Part shown: in pieces, positions 14,504 through 21,576 of the stretch
Layout: the number at the start of each line of letters is the position of its first letter
Position numbering within the stretch: the stretch's first letter is position 1
Origin: an uncultured Oscillibacter sp.
Lineage (GTDB): Bacteria > Bacillota > Clostridia > Oscillospirales > Oscillospiraceae
Length of the DNA: 21,576 nt
Assembly (NCBI GenBank): GCA_900548505.1
Contig: URKI01000036.1
Coordinates: 1-21,576, forward strand
Direction of reading: 5' to 3'
The notes under the pieces: model-generated
Told to the model about the DNA's origin: nothing
Databases searched by the model: none
What the model saw: only the letters and a program-made list of their open reading frames with translations
Translations under genes and position numbers: made by a program

Positions 14504-14839
14504 TTATTCCCACTTGCTCCACACGTCCGGGCAGTAGCCCACCGTGGCCTCCCGCCCGTTGCGGACGATGGGCGTGCGGAAAAGCTCCGGGTGCTCCAGC
14601 AGCGTCTCCTCCTGGGCCTGGGGCGTGATATAGGCCATATACAGGGATTCGTAGGCCCGGCTGGAGATGTCCACCAATGCCTCGAAGCCCACTTTCTGCT
14701 TGACGGACTGGTACTCCCGGGGGGATAATCCCTTTGAGGGCACGTCGATGTACTGGAACGGGATGCGCCGCTCCTTGAACCACCGCTGAGCCTTCTTGGT
14801 ATCAAAGGATTTGGACGAGCCAAAAATCTGGATGTTCAT
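14504..14839 (-). CDS. ArsC/Spx-like thioredoxin-fold protein lacking the redox cysteine
   Basis: This 111-residue protein is of the ArsC family. The beta-alpha start is MNIQIFGSS-K-S-FDTKKAQRWFKER, with family features RRIPFQYIDV, the RTPIV cis-Pro region and the C-terminal VGYCPDVW. In relatives the residue before FDTKKA is normally the catalytic Cys; here it is Ser (TCC). The only cysteine left is near the C-terminus, so reductase chemistry is unlikely and a regulatory or structural role is possible. The start at 14839 is set by AAGGAG six bases upstream. It is divergent from the sirtuin gene with only 41 bp between start codons. Confidence 0.82.
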   Translation of the reverse strand: MNIQIFGSSKSFDTKKAQRWFKERRIPFQYIDVPSKGLSPREYQSVKQKVGFEALVDISSRAYESLYMAYITPQAQEETLLEHPELFRTPIVRNGREATVGYCPDVWSKWE

Positions 14840-14880
14840 AAACTGCTCCTTTACATGCATATTGGATCGGAGGGATCTTC

Positions 14881-15597
14881 ATGACGGAACAAATCAAAAA
14901 GCTCAAAGAGCTGGTAGACGGCTCCGACAACATCGTCTTTTTCGGCGGGGCCGGCGTTTCCACAGAGTCCGGCATCCCGGATTTCCGCAGCACCGACGGA
15001 CTGTATCACCAGCAGTGGGACTACCCGCCTGAGGTGATTTTAAGCCATACCTTCTACGAAAGCAACCCCGAAGCGTTCTTCCGCTTCTACCGCGCCAAGA
15101 TGCTCGCCCCCGACGCCCGGCCCAACGACGCCCACCGCAAGCTGGCCCAGTGGGAGCAGGAGGGAAAGCTCAAGGCCGTCATCACCCAGAACATCGACGG
15201 GCTGCACCAGGCCGCCGGCAGCAAAAACGTGCTGGAGCTCCACGGCAGCGTCCACCGCAACCACTGCCAGCGCTGCGGCAAGTTCTATCCCCTGGACGCC
15301 CTGCTCCACGGCGAGGGCGTGCCCAAGTGCACCTGCGGCGGCACCATCAAGCCGGACGTGGTGCTCTACGAGGAGAGCCTGGACCAGGACGTGCTGAACG
15401 CGGCCGTACACTTCATCTCCCAGGCGGACATGCTCATCATCGGCGGCACCTCATTGAACGTCTGGCCCGCCGCGGGGCTCATCAACTACTACCATGGCCA
15501 CAAGCTGGTGCTCATCAACAAATCCCCTGTGGCCCGGGATCTGACTGCGGACCTGGTGATCACCGAGCCCATCGGTCAGACCCTGTCCTGCCTGTAA
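14881..15597 (+). CDS. cobB: NAD-dependent protein deacylase, sirtuin (Sir2/CobB)
   Basis: This 238-residue Sir2 enzyme has the NAD-binding GAGVSTESGIPDFR (23-36), the catalytic TQNIDGLH (102-109) with general base H121 in ELHG, and a zinc ribbon with C129-x2-C132 and C150-x-C152. IGGTSLNVWPA and INKSP close the Rossmann fold. It removes acyl groups from lysines, yielding nicotinamide and O-acyl-ADP-ribose, and in bacteria often controls acetyl-CoA enzymes. GGAGGG supports the start. No strong promoter is visible in the 41-bp gap, so it may lie inside the divergent gene. Confidence 0.95.
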   Translation: MTEQIKKLKELVDGSDNIVFFGGAGVSTESGIPDFRSTDGLYHQQWDYPPEVILSHTFYESNPEAFFRFYRAKMLAPDARPNDAHRKLAQWEQEGKLKAVITQNIDGLHQAAGSKNVLELHGSVHRNHCQRCGKFYPLDALLHGEGVPKCTCGGTIKPDVVLYEESLDQDVLNAAVHFISQADMLIIGGTSLNVWPAAGLINYYHGHKLVLINKSPVARDLTADLVITEPIGQTLSCL

Positions 15598-15615
15598 GTA
15601 CCTATTTCCTATCAT

Positions 15616-15648
15616 GGCGCCGCCGGCCCCGGCGGCGCTATTTTTTTG
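15616..15648 (+). terminator. terminator of the sirtuin gene
   Basis: A very GC-rich inverted repeat (GCGCCGCCGG with its complement, 15617-15638) is followed by a T run at 15641-15647. Confidence 0.85.
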
Positions 15649-15708
15649 TTTATATGCAAGGTAATTTTTTATTCATGCAAAATTAACGCTATTTTTTTTA
15701 ATTTTAGC

Positions 15709-15737
15709 TTGAAAATGAAAGTTTGTCGTGGTAGTAT
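15709..15737 (+). promoter_or_regulatory. promoter of the citrate synthase gene
   Basis: TTGAAA (15709-15714), a 17-bp spacer and TAGTAT (15732-15737) form the promoter. The 60 bp upstream is strongly AT-rich with T tracts, unlike the rest of the window, and could act as an UP element. Confidence 0.6.
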
Positions 15738-15774
15738 TGCAAAAAGGTCTTTAAGCAGAAAGGAGCGCCGCCCC

Positions 15775-17151
15775 ATGATCTGGAGAGAAAACCGCGAAAA
15801 CGCCTACTGTGAGATCACGCCCGCCATTTTGTCCCTGAAGGAGCAGTGGGAAAAGAAGAACTACATCGACCCGCAGCTTTACAAGGAGTACAACGTCAAG
15901 CGGGGACTGCGCAACGAGGACGGCCGGGGCGTTCTGACCGGACTGACCCGCGTGGCAGAGATCCAGTCCTACACGGTGGCGGCCGATGAGCACATCACCC
16001 CCGCCGACGGCGTTTTGTACTACCGCGGCATCGACGTGCGGGATATGGTGCGTGGCTCCGCCAAGCGGGGGCACTTTGCCTTTGAGGAGGCGGCCTATCT
16101 GCTGCTGTTCGGTGAGCTTCCCAACGAGGCCCAGCTGCAGGACTTCTGCGGCCAGCTGGCCTCCTACCGGACGCTGCCCACCAACTTCTTCCGGGATGTC
16201 ATTATGAAAAATCCGCCCCGGGACCTGATGAATACCATGCAGCGGGGCATCCTGACCCTGTTCTGCTACGACGACAAGCCCAACGACATCGGCCTTGAAA
16301 ACGTGCTGCGCCAGTGTTTGCAGCTGATGAGCAACATGCCGGTGCTGGCCATCTACGCCTATCAGGCGTGGCGGTACAGCCAGGGCGAGAGCCTCTTTAT
16401 CCACGTGCCCAAGCCGGAGCTTTCCACAGCGGAGAACTTCCTGCGGATGCTGCGGGAGGATCGGAGCTACACGCCTCTGGAAGCCCGCACTCTGGACGTT
16501 GCCCTGGTGCTGCACGCCGACCACGGCGGCGGCAACAACTCCACCTTCACCAACCACGTGGTCACCTCCTCCGGCACGGACACCTATTCCGCCATCGCCG
16601 CCGCCATGGCCTCCCTGAAGGGCCCCCGTCACGGCGGCGCCAACAACAAGGTCATGGCCATGATGGACGATATCAAGGAAAACGTGGCCAATTGGGATGA
16701 CGAGGGCTGCGTGGCGGACTACCTCACCCGTATGCTCAACAAGGAGGCCTTTGACCGCAGCGGCCTGATCTACGGCCTGGGCCACGCGGTCTACACCAAG
16801 ACCGACCCCCGGTGCGAGGTGTTCCGGGACTATGTGCACCATCTGGCCGCCGAAAAGGGCCGGGAGGAGGAGCTGAAGCTCTACGCCAATGTGGAGCGCA
16901 TCGGCAAGGAGCTTTTGATGCAGCGCCAGAACAAGAAGGTCCTCTCCACCAACATCGACTTCTACAGTGGCTTTGTCTATGAGATGCTGGGGCTGCCCAT
17001 GGAGCTCTATACCCCCCTGTTCGCCGTGGCCCGGATCGCCGGCTGGAGCGCCCACCGCATGGAGGAGCTGTCCGCCGGCGGAAAGCTCATCCGTCCCCGG
17101 TACGAGTGCGTGGAAGAGCACCGTTCCTATACCCCCATGGAGTGTCGCTGA
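15775..17151 (+). CDS. citrate synthase
   Basis: This 458-residue enzyme condenses oxaloacetate and acetyl-CoA (or propionyl-CoA in methylcitrate relatives) at the entry to the oxidative citrate/2-oxoglutarate branch. The catalytic residues are H286 in GPRHGGAN, H337 in LGHAVYTKTDPR and D395 in STNIDFYSG; LHADHGGGNNSTFT (246-259) is the usual core motif. GHAVY in place of the enterobacterial GHRVY is typical of this clostridial-type subgroup. ATG at 15775 is chosen because AAAGGAG precedes it; the open frame runs 43 codons further upstream through AT-rich non-coding sequence and the promoter. It is monocistronic, followed by a terminator. Citrate versus 2-methylcitrate preference cannot be read from sequence, so no gene symbol is given. 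Confidence 0.95.
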   Translation: MIWRENRENAYCEITPAILSLKEQWEKKNYIDPQLYKEYNVKRGLRNEDGRGVLTGLTRVAEIQSYTVAADEHITPADGVLYYRGIDVRDMVRGSAKRGHFAFEEAAYLLLFGELPNEAQLQDFCGQLASYRTLPTNFFRDVIMKNPPRDLMNTMQRGILTLFCYDDKPNDIGLENVLRQCLQLMSNMPVLAIYAYQAWRYSQGESLFIHVPKPELSTAENFLRMLREDRSYTPLEARTLDVALVLHADHGGGNNSTFTNHVVTSSGTDTYSAIAAAMASLKGPRHGGANNKVMAMMDDIKENVANWDDEGCVADYLTRMLNKEAFDRSGLIYGLGHAVYTKTDPRCEVFRDYVHHLAAEKGREEELKLYANVERIGKELLMQRQNKKVLSTNIDFYSGFVYEMLGLPMELYTPLFAVARIAGWSAHRMEELSAGGKLIRPRYECVEEHRSYTPMECR

Positions 17152-17161
17152 CCCTCTCTTT

Positions 17162-17192
17162 CCCCCGTCGTTTTTCGGCGGGGGAAATTTTT
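17162..17192 (+). terminator. terminator of citrate synthase
   Basis: A 9-bp stem (17162-17170 with 17176-17184, one G-T pair) with a TTTTT loop is followed by AAATTTTTTTT. Confidence 0.88.
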
Positions 17193-17214
17193 TTAAGAAA
17201 AGCAAAAATTATGG

Positions 17215-17243
17215 TTGACATTGTCGCCGGTTCTGGCTATAAT
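17215..17243 (+). promoter_or_regulatory. perfect consensus promoter of the tRNA-Leu pair
   Basis: TTGACA (17215-17220), a 17-bp spacer and TATAAT (17238-17243) match the sigma-A consensus exactly, 34 bp upstream of the first tRNA. Confidence 0.95.
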
Positions 17244-17277
17244 AATCAAGCAGTCTTTTCCAGGGAACATCCAATTT

Positions 17278-17364
17278 GCGGCTGTGCTGGAACTGGTAGA
17301 CAGGCCAGCTTGAGGTGCTGGTGTCCGAATCGACGTGTGGGTTCAAATCCCGTCAGCCGCACCA
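17278..17364 (+). tRNA. tRNA-Leu(GAG)
   Basis: An 87-nt class II tRNA with acceptor GCGGCTG/CAGCCGC, D loop with GG, anticodon stem CCAGC/GCTGG with loop TTGAGGT (anticodon GAG), a long variable arm, T loop TTCAAAT and encoded CCA. It decodes CUC/CUU leucine codons. Confidence 0.95.
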
Positions 17365-17396
17365 GTTCGGTTTTCTGAAAAGATTGACCGCTCTAT

Positions 17397-17484
17397 GCGC
17401 GAGTGGTGGAATTGGCAGACTCGCTAGATTCAGGTTCTAGTGTCCATTACGGACGTGCGGGTTCAAGTCCCGCCTCGCGCACCA
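17397..17484 (+). tRNA. tRNA-Leu(CAG)
   Basis: An 88-nt class II tRNA with acceptor GCGCGAG/CTCGCGC, anticodon stem CTAGA/TCTAG with loop TTCAGGT (anticodon CAG), a long variable arm, T loop TTCAAGT and encoded CCA. It reads CUG, the dominant leucine codon in these genes. It lies 32 bp after tRNA-Leu(GAG), probably on the same transcript. Confidence 0.96.
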
Positions 17485-17485
17485 T

Positions 17486-17521
17486 CGACGGAGCAAAGTT
17501 CGCTTTGCTCCGTCGTTTTTT
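17486..17521 (+). terminator. terminator of the tRNA-Leu operon
   Basis: A 13-bp stem (17486-17498 with 17503-17515) with a TTCG tetraloop is followed by six T. Confidence 0.95.
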
Positions 17522-17868
17522 ATGTCCGCATCGGAGATCTCCCCTGGCTCAATCCGGTTTGCGGCAGTCGCCTCATCCCCTCTCCCCCGTCGATCCGGGC
17601 TCCCGCTCCGCCATCTCGTCCGCAAAAATAAATTTTGCTGTCCCAGTCCTTGCCCGACTGTCGGAGCATCCGTTTTTTCTGAATATTTTTCCACGAAATC
17701 CCTCTGAAATCCGGTACACAGCCCGGAATCCCGCACCAAAAAAGCAGCCTGACATGTGGAAATATTCACCATGCAATCGTCAAAGTCCCCTTAAAAACTG
17801 AGCAGTTTCAATAAAATATGCGTAAAAATTCTGTGCGCTTTCACCGCTCCGAAAGGGGTGTGAATTAC
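17522..17868. other. gene-free interval, no recognised content
   Basis: No reading frame here has both a ribosome binding site and a recognisable domain. Base composition is mixed, with AT-rich patches near 17625-17700 and 17800-17830. A weak hairpin (CACC/GGTG, 17842-17860) sits just upstream of the permease promoter. It could be a decayed gene or long regulatory spacer. Confidence 0.5.
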
Positions 17869-18084
17869 TTGACAAAAACCGATAAATCCGCTATTTTTTA
17901 CATGACCCCACTCCACTGCTGCGGGCTTTGATTTTGTCTCCACTTTTGGAATCTAATTCCGTAATGCGGAATTGTGGTAAATGACCGCCACTTCCAAGCG
18001 AAGCAGCTTTCAATGCCCACTTCGGTGAGGGGATCACGGCGGCTTGAAGAGAGGCCGCCAAATTTAGGAAGGGAGAAAAAATCA
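17869..18084 (+). promoter_or_regulatory. promoter and structured leader of the permease operon
   Basis: TTGACA (17869-17874), a 17-bp spacer and TATTTT (17892-17897) are followed by a leader of about 180 nt. It contains a 7-5-7 inverted repeat, AATTCCG-TAATG-CGGAATT (17955-17973), suitable as a repressor operator. A hairpin GGCGGC/GCCGCC (18038-18059) ends just ahead of the AGGAAGGGAG ribosome binding site. Confidence 0.6.
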
Positions 18085-19518
18085 ATGTCTGCAATCGGTT
18101 TCCTGATTCTTCTGGTCCTCTCCATCGCACTGCTGATGGTGTTGATCATGAAGGTCAAGCTGCACCCCACATTCTCACTGTTCACCGCCGCTCTGGTCAT
18201 GGGCCTGGTGATGGGCATCTTCGAGCCTGAGGGATTTTCCTTCACTGAGGTTCTGACGATGATCACCTCCGGCTTCGGCAGCACCCTGGGCAGCATGGGT
18301 ATCCCCATCATGCTCGGTGCCATCCTGGCCATGGGCGTGCAGGACACCGGCGCCGCCAAGTCCATCGCCAACTTCTTCATCAAGCTGTTCCGCGGCAAGA
18401 ACCTGGAGCTGGCCCCCGCTCTGACGGCCTATATCGTCTCCATCCCCGTCTTTGGTGACATCACCACCATCCTCACCTCCAACATCGCCAACGTCCTGTC
18501 CAAGAGAAAGCACATCTCCATGGGCAAGATGGCTGCTTTCACCCAGACCGGTCTGAACCTGACCCACGCCATGGTTCCCCCCACCCCCGGCATCCTGGCC
18601 GTCTCCGTTCTGCTGGGCGCCGACCTGGGCCTGGTCATCGGCTGGGGCATCCTGATCTCCATCATCGCCTTCATCCTCACCTGGCTGCTCCTGCGCAAGT
18701 GGACGGACAAGGAGTGGATCGAGCCCCTGCCCGAGGTGGTCGCTGAGATCGAGGAGACCTCTTCCAACGATGTGAAGGATATCCTGATCCCCGGCAAGGA
18801 CATGCCCGGCACCTTCCCCGCTTTCCTGACCATCCTGATCCCCGTTGTCCTGATCGCCGGCAGCTCCTTCATCAACATGGCTGTTGCTGAGGACGCTCCC
18901 ATCCGCGTCTGGACCGCCATCTTCGGCGACAAGGTCGTGGCTCTGAGCCTGGGCGTGATCTACACCATGTTCCTGGCCCTGTTCCACAAGTTCGCCGTGC
19001 GCAAGAGCAACGAGGACGTCACCGGCAAGGATCCCGCCAACTTCCGCGAGATCATTCTGGACAGCTGGATCGCCCGCGGCCTGAGCGTGGCTCTGCCCGC
19101 TCTGCTGATCACCGGCATGGGCGGCGCTTTTGCCACCGTGATCAAGGCTGCCCCCGCCATCAACGATCTGGCCGGCCTCATCGAAAACTCCGGCGTCCCC
19201 GGCCTGCTGATCCCCTTCCTGATCGGTGCGATCATGTTCACCGCTGTGGGCTCCATGACCACCGGCGGTATGACCGCTGCCGGCGTGGTGGGTCCCATGA
19301 TGGGCATCCTGGGCCTGTCCCCCGTTTCCACCGTTCTGGCTATCGGTGCGGGCACCATGATCTTCAACCACGTGAACAACTCCGGCTTCTGGGTCATTTC
19401 CAAGTTCTTCAACCTGGACCTCAAGCAGGGTCTGAAGTACATCACCGTTCCCGATTTCGTTGCCGGCGTGATCTGCTTCATCATGATCTGCGCTGCCAGC
19501 GCCGTGGGTATTTTCTAA
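18085..19518 (+). CDS. GntP family sugar-acid permease (gluconate:H+ symporter type)
   Basis: This 477-residue protein has about twelve hydrophobic segments across its length. The family marks are NLTHAMVPPTPG (about 154-165), FTAVGSMTTGG near residue 390, and FNHVNNSGFWVISKFF near 430, a close match to the GntP signature around NDSGFW. GntP proteins import gluconate and related acids (for example 2-keto-3-deoxygluconate, D-glycerate, idonate) with protons. The start at 18085 has GGAAGGGAG upstream; the open frame extends 37 codons further through the leader without a Shine-Dalgarno. With the dehydratase and aldolase-like genes downstream, a sugar acid is the likely substrate. Codons are strongly biased toward preferred forms, suggesting high expression. 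Confidence 0.93.
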   Translation: MSAIGFLILLVLSIALLMVLIMKVKLHPTFSLFTAALVMGLVMGIFEPEGFSFTEVLTMITSGFGSTLGSMGIPIMLGAILAMGVQDTGAAKSIANFFIKLFRGKNLELAPALTAYIVSIPVFGDITTILTSNIANVLSKRKHISMGKMAAFTQTGLNLTHAMVPPTPGILAVSVLLGADLGLVIGWGILISIIAFILTWLLLRKWTDKEWIEPLPEVVAEIEETSSNDVKDILIPGKDMPGTFPAFLTILIPVVLIAGSSFINMAVAEDAPIRVWTAIFGDKVVALSLGVIYTMFLALFHKFAVRKSNEDVTGKDPANFREIILDSWIARGLSVALPALLITGMGGAFATVIKAAPAINDLAGLIENSGVPGLLIPFLIGAIMFTAVGSMTTGGMTAAGVVGPMMGILGLSPVSTVLAIGAGTMIFNHVNNSGFWVISKFFNLDLKQGLKYITVPDFVAGVICFIMICAASAVGIF

Positions 19519-19528
19519 AAACTCCACA

Positions 19529-19620
19529 CGCAGCGAGGACGCTGCGGCCCCTCGTTTTCTCTTAGCAGAAATATGGCCTGCTGCTTGCTGTTCCGGCAGG
19601 TGGCAGGCCGTTCTGCTTTT
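19529..19620 (+). terminator. two hairpins, probable terminator or attenuator after the permease
   Basis: A 7-bp hairpin CGCAGCG/CGCTGCG (19529-19546) is followed by a larger nested stem, AGCAGAA..GGCCTGC with GCAGGCC.TTCTGCT (19564-19617), ending in TTTT. No good promoter is seen before the next gene, so partial read-through is likely. Confidence 0.65.
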
Positions 19621-19657
19621 CAGCTTAAACATTTTGCGGTATTTTAAGGAGAAGTCT

Positions 19658-21379
19658 ATGAATCAGAGAAGTGCAAAAGAGCGTCTGCTGTGGGCTCAGT
19701 TCGATGCCCTGGAAATGGGCACCGGCTGGGACGACCTGGACATCACCCGTCCCCAGATCATGGTGGAGAGCGTGTACGGTGACTCTCACCCCGGCAGCTT
19801 CCACCTCAACCAGGTGACCGAGCAGGCTGTTTACGGCGTGTATGAGCGGGGCGGCAAGCCTGCCAAGTACTACGCCACCGATATCTGCGACGGCTGCGCC
19901 CAGGGCCACGACGGCATGAACTTCGTGCTGGCATCCCGGGAGGCCATCGCCAACATGGTGGAGGTCCACGCCTCCGCAGTGCCCTGGGACGGCATGATCC
20001 TCTCCTCCAGCTGTGACAAGTCCATCCCCGCCCACCTGAAGGCTGCGGCCCGGATGGATATCCCCACCATTTTCATTCCCGGCGGCTCCATGCGCCCCGG
20101 CCCCAACCAGACCACTTCCCTGGTGGCCGGCGATATCTCCCTGCGCCAGAAGCGCAAGGACGCCATCACCGATCAGGAGGTCCGGGACTACAAGCTGACC
20201 GGCTGCCCCTCCGTGGGTGCCTGCACCTTCCTGGGCACCGCCTCCACCATGCAGTGCATGGCCGAGGCCCTGGGCATGACCCTGCCCGGCGCCGCCCTGG
20301 TGCCCGCCACCATGCGTGACCTCCTCCAGTACGCCCGCTACGCCGGCCGCAAGATCATGGAGCTGGCTGAAAAGGGCATCACCCCCTCTCAGATCATGAC
20401 CCCCGCCGCGTTCCGCAACGCCATCATCGTCCACAGCGCCATCGGCGGCTCCACCAACGCCACCATCCACCTGCCTTCCATCGCCCGGGAGCTGGGCTAT
20501 GACCTGCCCATCGAGCTGTTCGACGAGATCAACCATCAGGTGCCCCACCTGGGCAACATCAACCCCTCCGGCCAGCACCTGACCGAGTCCTTCTGGTTCG
20601 CCGGCGGCGTTCCCATGGTGCAGTGGATGCTGCGGGACATGCTGGATCTGGACGTGATGACCGTCACCGGCAAGACCCTGGGCGAGAACCTGGAAGCCCT
20701 CCACAAGGACAACTGGTTCGAGCGCAACCTGGGCTACCTGGCCAACTACGGCCTCACCCGCGACCAGGTGATCTTCCCCGTGGAGAAGGCCCCCGAAAAG
20801 GGCTCCGTGGCCATTCTGAAGGGCAACATCGCTCCCGAGGGCAGCGTACTGAAGTACTCCGCCTGCGCCATGGATCAGCGGGAAGTGGTCAACGCCGTGG
20901 CCCGCGTGTTCAACCATGAGGAGGACGCCCACAGCGCCGTGGTCAACAACCAGATCAATCCCGGCGAGGTAGTCATCATCCGCTATGAGGGCCCCCGCGG
21001 CTGCGGTATGCCCGAGATGCTGATGACCACTGAGGCCATCGTCTGCGACGAGCGCATCAACGGCTCTGTGGCCCTGATCACCGACGGCCGCTTCTCCGGC
21101 GCCACCCGCGGCGCCGCCATCGGCCACGTCAGCCCCGAGGCTGCCGCAGGCGGCCCCATCGCCTTCATCGAGGACGGCGACCTGATCTCCTACAGCGTGG
21201 AAAACCGCACCATCAACCTGACGGGTATCCACGGCGTGCCCTGCACGGTGGAGGAGGCCACCAAGGTCCTGGAGGAGCGCTCCAAGGCCGGCGTGCTGCC
21301 CCGCGAGCCTCGCAAGGGCTTCTACAAGCTGTACACCGATCACGCTCTGTCTGCCATGCAGGGCGGCGGTCTGGAATAA
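19658..21379 (+). CDS. IlvD/Edd family dehydratase, probable sugar-acid dehydratase
   Basis: This 573-residue enzyme is of the dihydroxy-acid/6-phosphogluconate dehydratase family. Iron-sulfur and Mg ligands are visible: C77-D78 in DICDGC, C119-D120-K121 in SSCDK (the Lys is carbamylated in relatives) and C189 in GACTFLGTASTM. GGSTNATIHL (about 258-267), GPRGCGMPEM and GRFSGATRG near the C-terminus complete the fold. ATG at 19658 follows AAGGAG. The family removes water from polyhydroxy acids. Placement after a GntP permease and before a probable class II aldolase suggests conversion of an aldonate to a 2-keto-3-deoxy acid rather than branched-chain amino acid synthesis; no ilv genes are nearby. 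The exact sugar acid is undetermined. Confidence 0.92.
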   Translation: MNQRSAKERLLWAQFDALEMGTGWDDLDITRPQIMVESVYGDSHPGSFHLNQVTEQAVYGVYERGGKPAKYYATDICDGCAQGHDGMNFVLASREAIANMVEVHASAVPWDGMILSSSCDKSIPAHLKAAARMDIPTIFIPGGSMRPGPNQTTSLVAGDISLRQKRKDAITDQEVRDYKLTGCPSVGACTFLGTASTMQCMAEALGMTLPGAALVPATMRDLLQYARYAGRKIMELAEKGITPSQIMTPAAFRNAIIVHSAIGGSTNATIHLPSIARELGYDLPIELFDEINHQVPHLGNINPSGQHLTESFWFAGGVPMVQWMLRDMLDLDVMTVTGKTLGENLEALHKDNWFERNLGYLANYGLTRDQVIFPVEKAPEKGSVAILKGNIAPEGSVLKYSACAMDQREVVNAVARVFNHEEDAHSAVVNNQINPGEVVIIRYEGPRGCGMPEMLMTTEAIVCDERINGSVALITDGRFSGATRGAAIGHVSPEAAAGGPIAFIEDGDLISYSVENRTINLTGIHGVPCTVEEATKVLEERSKAGVLPREPRKGFYKLYTDHALSAMQGGGLE

Positions 21380-21386
21380 AAAACGC

Positions 21387-21428
21387 CCCCTCCGTGCCCC
21401 GGCATTTCCAAGGCACGGAGGGGCTTTT
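21387..21428 (+). terminator. hairpin terminator after the dehydratase
   Basis: A 12-bp stem CCCCTCCGTGCC/GGCACGGAGGGG (21387-21398 with 21412-21423), with a 13-nt loop, is followed by CTTTT. It stands between two genes of apparently one pathway, so it may attenuate rather than end the transcript. Confidence 0.8.
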
Positions 21429-21467
21429 CCATGTTTATTCACACTACATTATATATAGGAGGATATG

Positions 21468-21576
21468 ATGGATACGATGAAAATGCCGTCCATGGACGCA
21501 GTGGCCCGGTTCAAGGCCGCCATGGACTCCGACCAGGGTGCCCTGGGCCCCTTCATGATCACGTCTGATCCCGCTT
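21468..21576 (+). CDS. start of a probable HpcH/HpaI-type 2-keto-3-deoxy acid aldolase (cut by window end)
   Basis: Only about 36 residues are present, starting MDTMKMPSMD and running to GPFMITSDPA at the window edge. AGGAGG at 21457-21462 supports a start at 21468; in-frame ATGs at 21465 and 21477 are alternatives. The pattern G-x-F-M-I-T-S-D-P-A resembles the first strand of HpcH/HpaI aldolases, where a similar segment precedes the conserved DxEHG. Such an enzyme would split a 2-keto-3-deoxy acid into pyruvate and an aldehyde, completing the route begun by the permease and dehydratase. The call depends on a short stretch and the context. Confidence 0.5.
   Translation, partial: MDTMKMPSMDAVARFKAAMDSDQGALGPFMITSDPA

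Noticed and set aside
17437..17772. Minus-strand open frame whose end reads CARRDLNPHVRNGH
   Set aside because: That peptide is the familiar artefact of translating the antisense of a tRNA-Leu gene; the frame covers tRNA-Leu(CAG) and its terminator.
17830..17845. Possible catabolite-response (cre) site upstream of the permease promoter
   Set aside because: The match to the cre consensus is poor in the conserved CG core spacing, so it was not called.
19625..21442. Minus-strand open frame of 605 codons opposite the dehydratase
   Set aside because: Antisense shadow; the plus strand has full IlvD/Edd motifs, and this frame lacks a start context.

Overview
The window reads as a chromosomal segment of a high-GC, low-G+C-lineage (Firmicutes) gut anaerobe, most likely an Oscillospiraceae / Clostridium cluster IV organism. 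Reasons: strong AGGAGG ribosome binding sites, consensus sigma-A promoters (TTGACA-17-TATAAT types), many bidirectional hairpin terminators, an RsgI-type anti-sigma factor, an XRE-DUF3169 pair, and a GC-rich codon pattern. The genus assignment is inference.

Left end (1-138): a 3'-half tRNA-Arg(CCT)-like fragment followed by a terminator. It looks like an integration scar of an element lying to the left.

162-2744, minus strand: a four-gene, overlapping operon, MarR regulator - short Old Yellow Enzyme - flavodoxin - GNAT acetyltransferase. The first three match the bilirubin reductase operon bilQ-bilR-bilS (bilirubin to urobilinogen), including an HGDR motif at residues 164-167 of the reductase. 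Two near-perfect palindromes flank the -10/-35 of its promoter. The GNAT gene is an extra, translationally coupled fourth member.

2774-4875, plus strand: an ECF sigma factor with a membrane RsgI-like anti-sigma factor that carries two PepSY domains and a poly-Asp tail.

4879-7495, minus strand: a coupled set of HAD-IIA phosphatase, membrane glycerophosphodiester phosphodiesterase and a DUF2238-like membrane protein. 7588-8557, minus strand: DUF3169 membrane protein and its XRE regulator, with three operator-like repeats upstream. Divergent from these at 8737 is a gamma-Glu-GABA hydrolase-type amidotransferase.

9485-12439, minus strand: M29 aminopeptidase, gamma-carbonic anhydrase and AI-2E family membrane protein. 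Divergent at 12583 is a secreted or anchored DNA/RNA endonuclease. Then come a YihY/BrkB membrane protein and an ArsC-like protein lacking its cysteine (minus), a sirtuin (plus), citrate synthase (plus), and two tRNA-Leu genes (GAG, CAG) under a perfect consensus promoter.

17868-21576, plus strand: a structured leader, a GntP-family permease, an IlvD/Edd-type sugar-acid dehydratase and the start of a probable HpcH/HpaI-type aldolase. Together these suggest uptake and non-phosphorylative breakdown of a sugar acid via a 2-keto-3-deoxy acid. Most of the window is ordinary core genome; the bil operon, the sigma/RsgI-PepSY pair and the sugar-acid locus are the accessory-looking parts.
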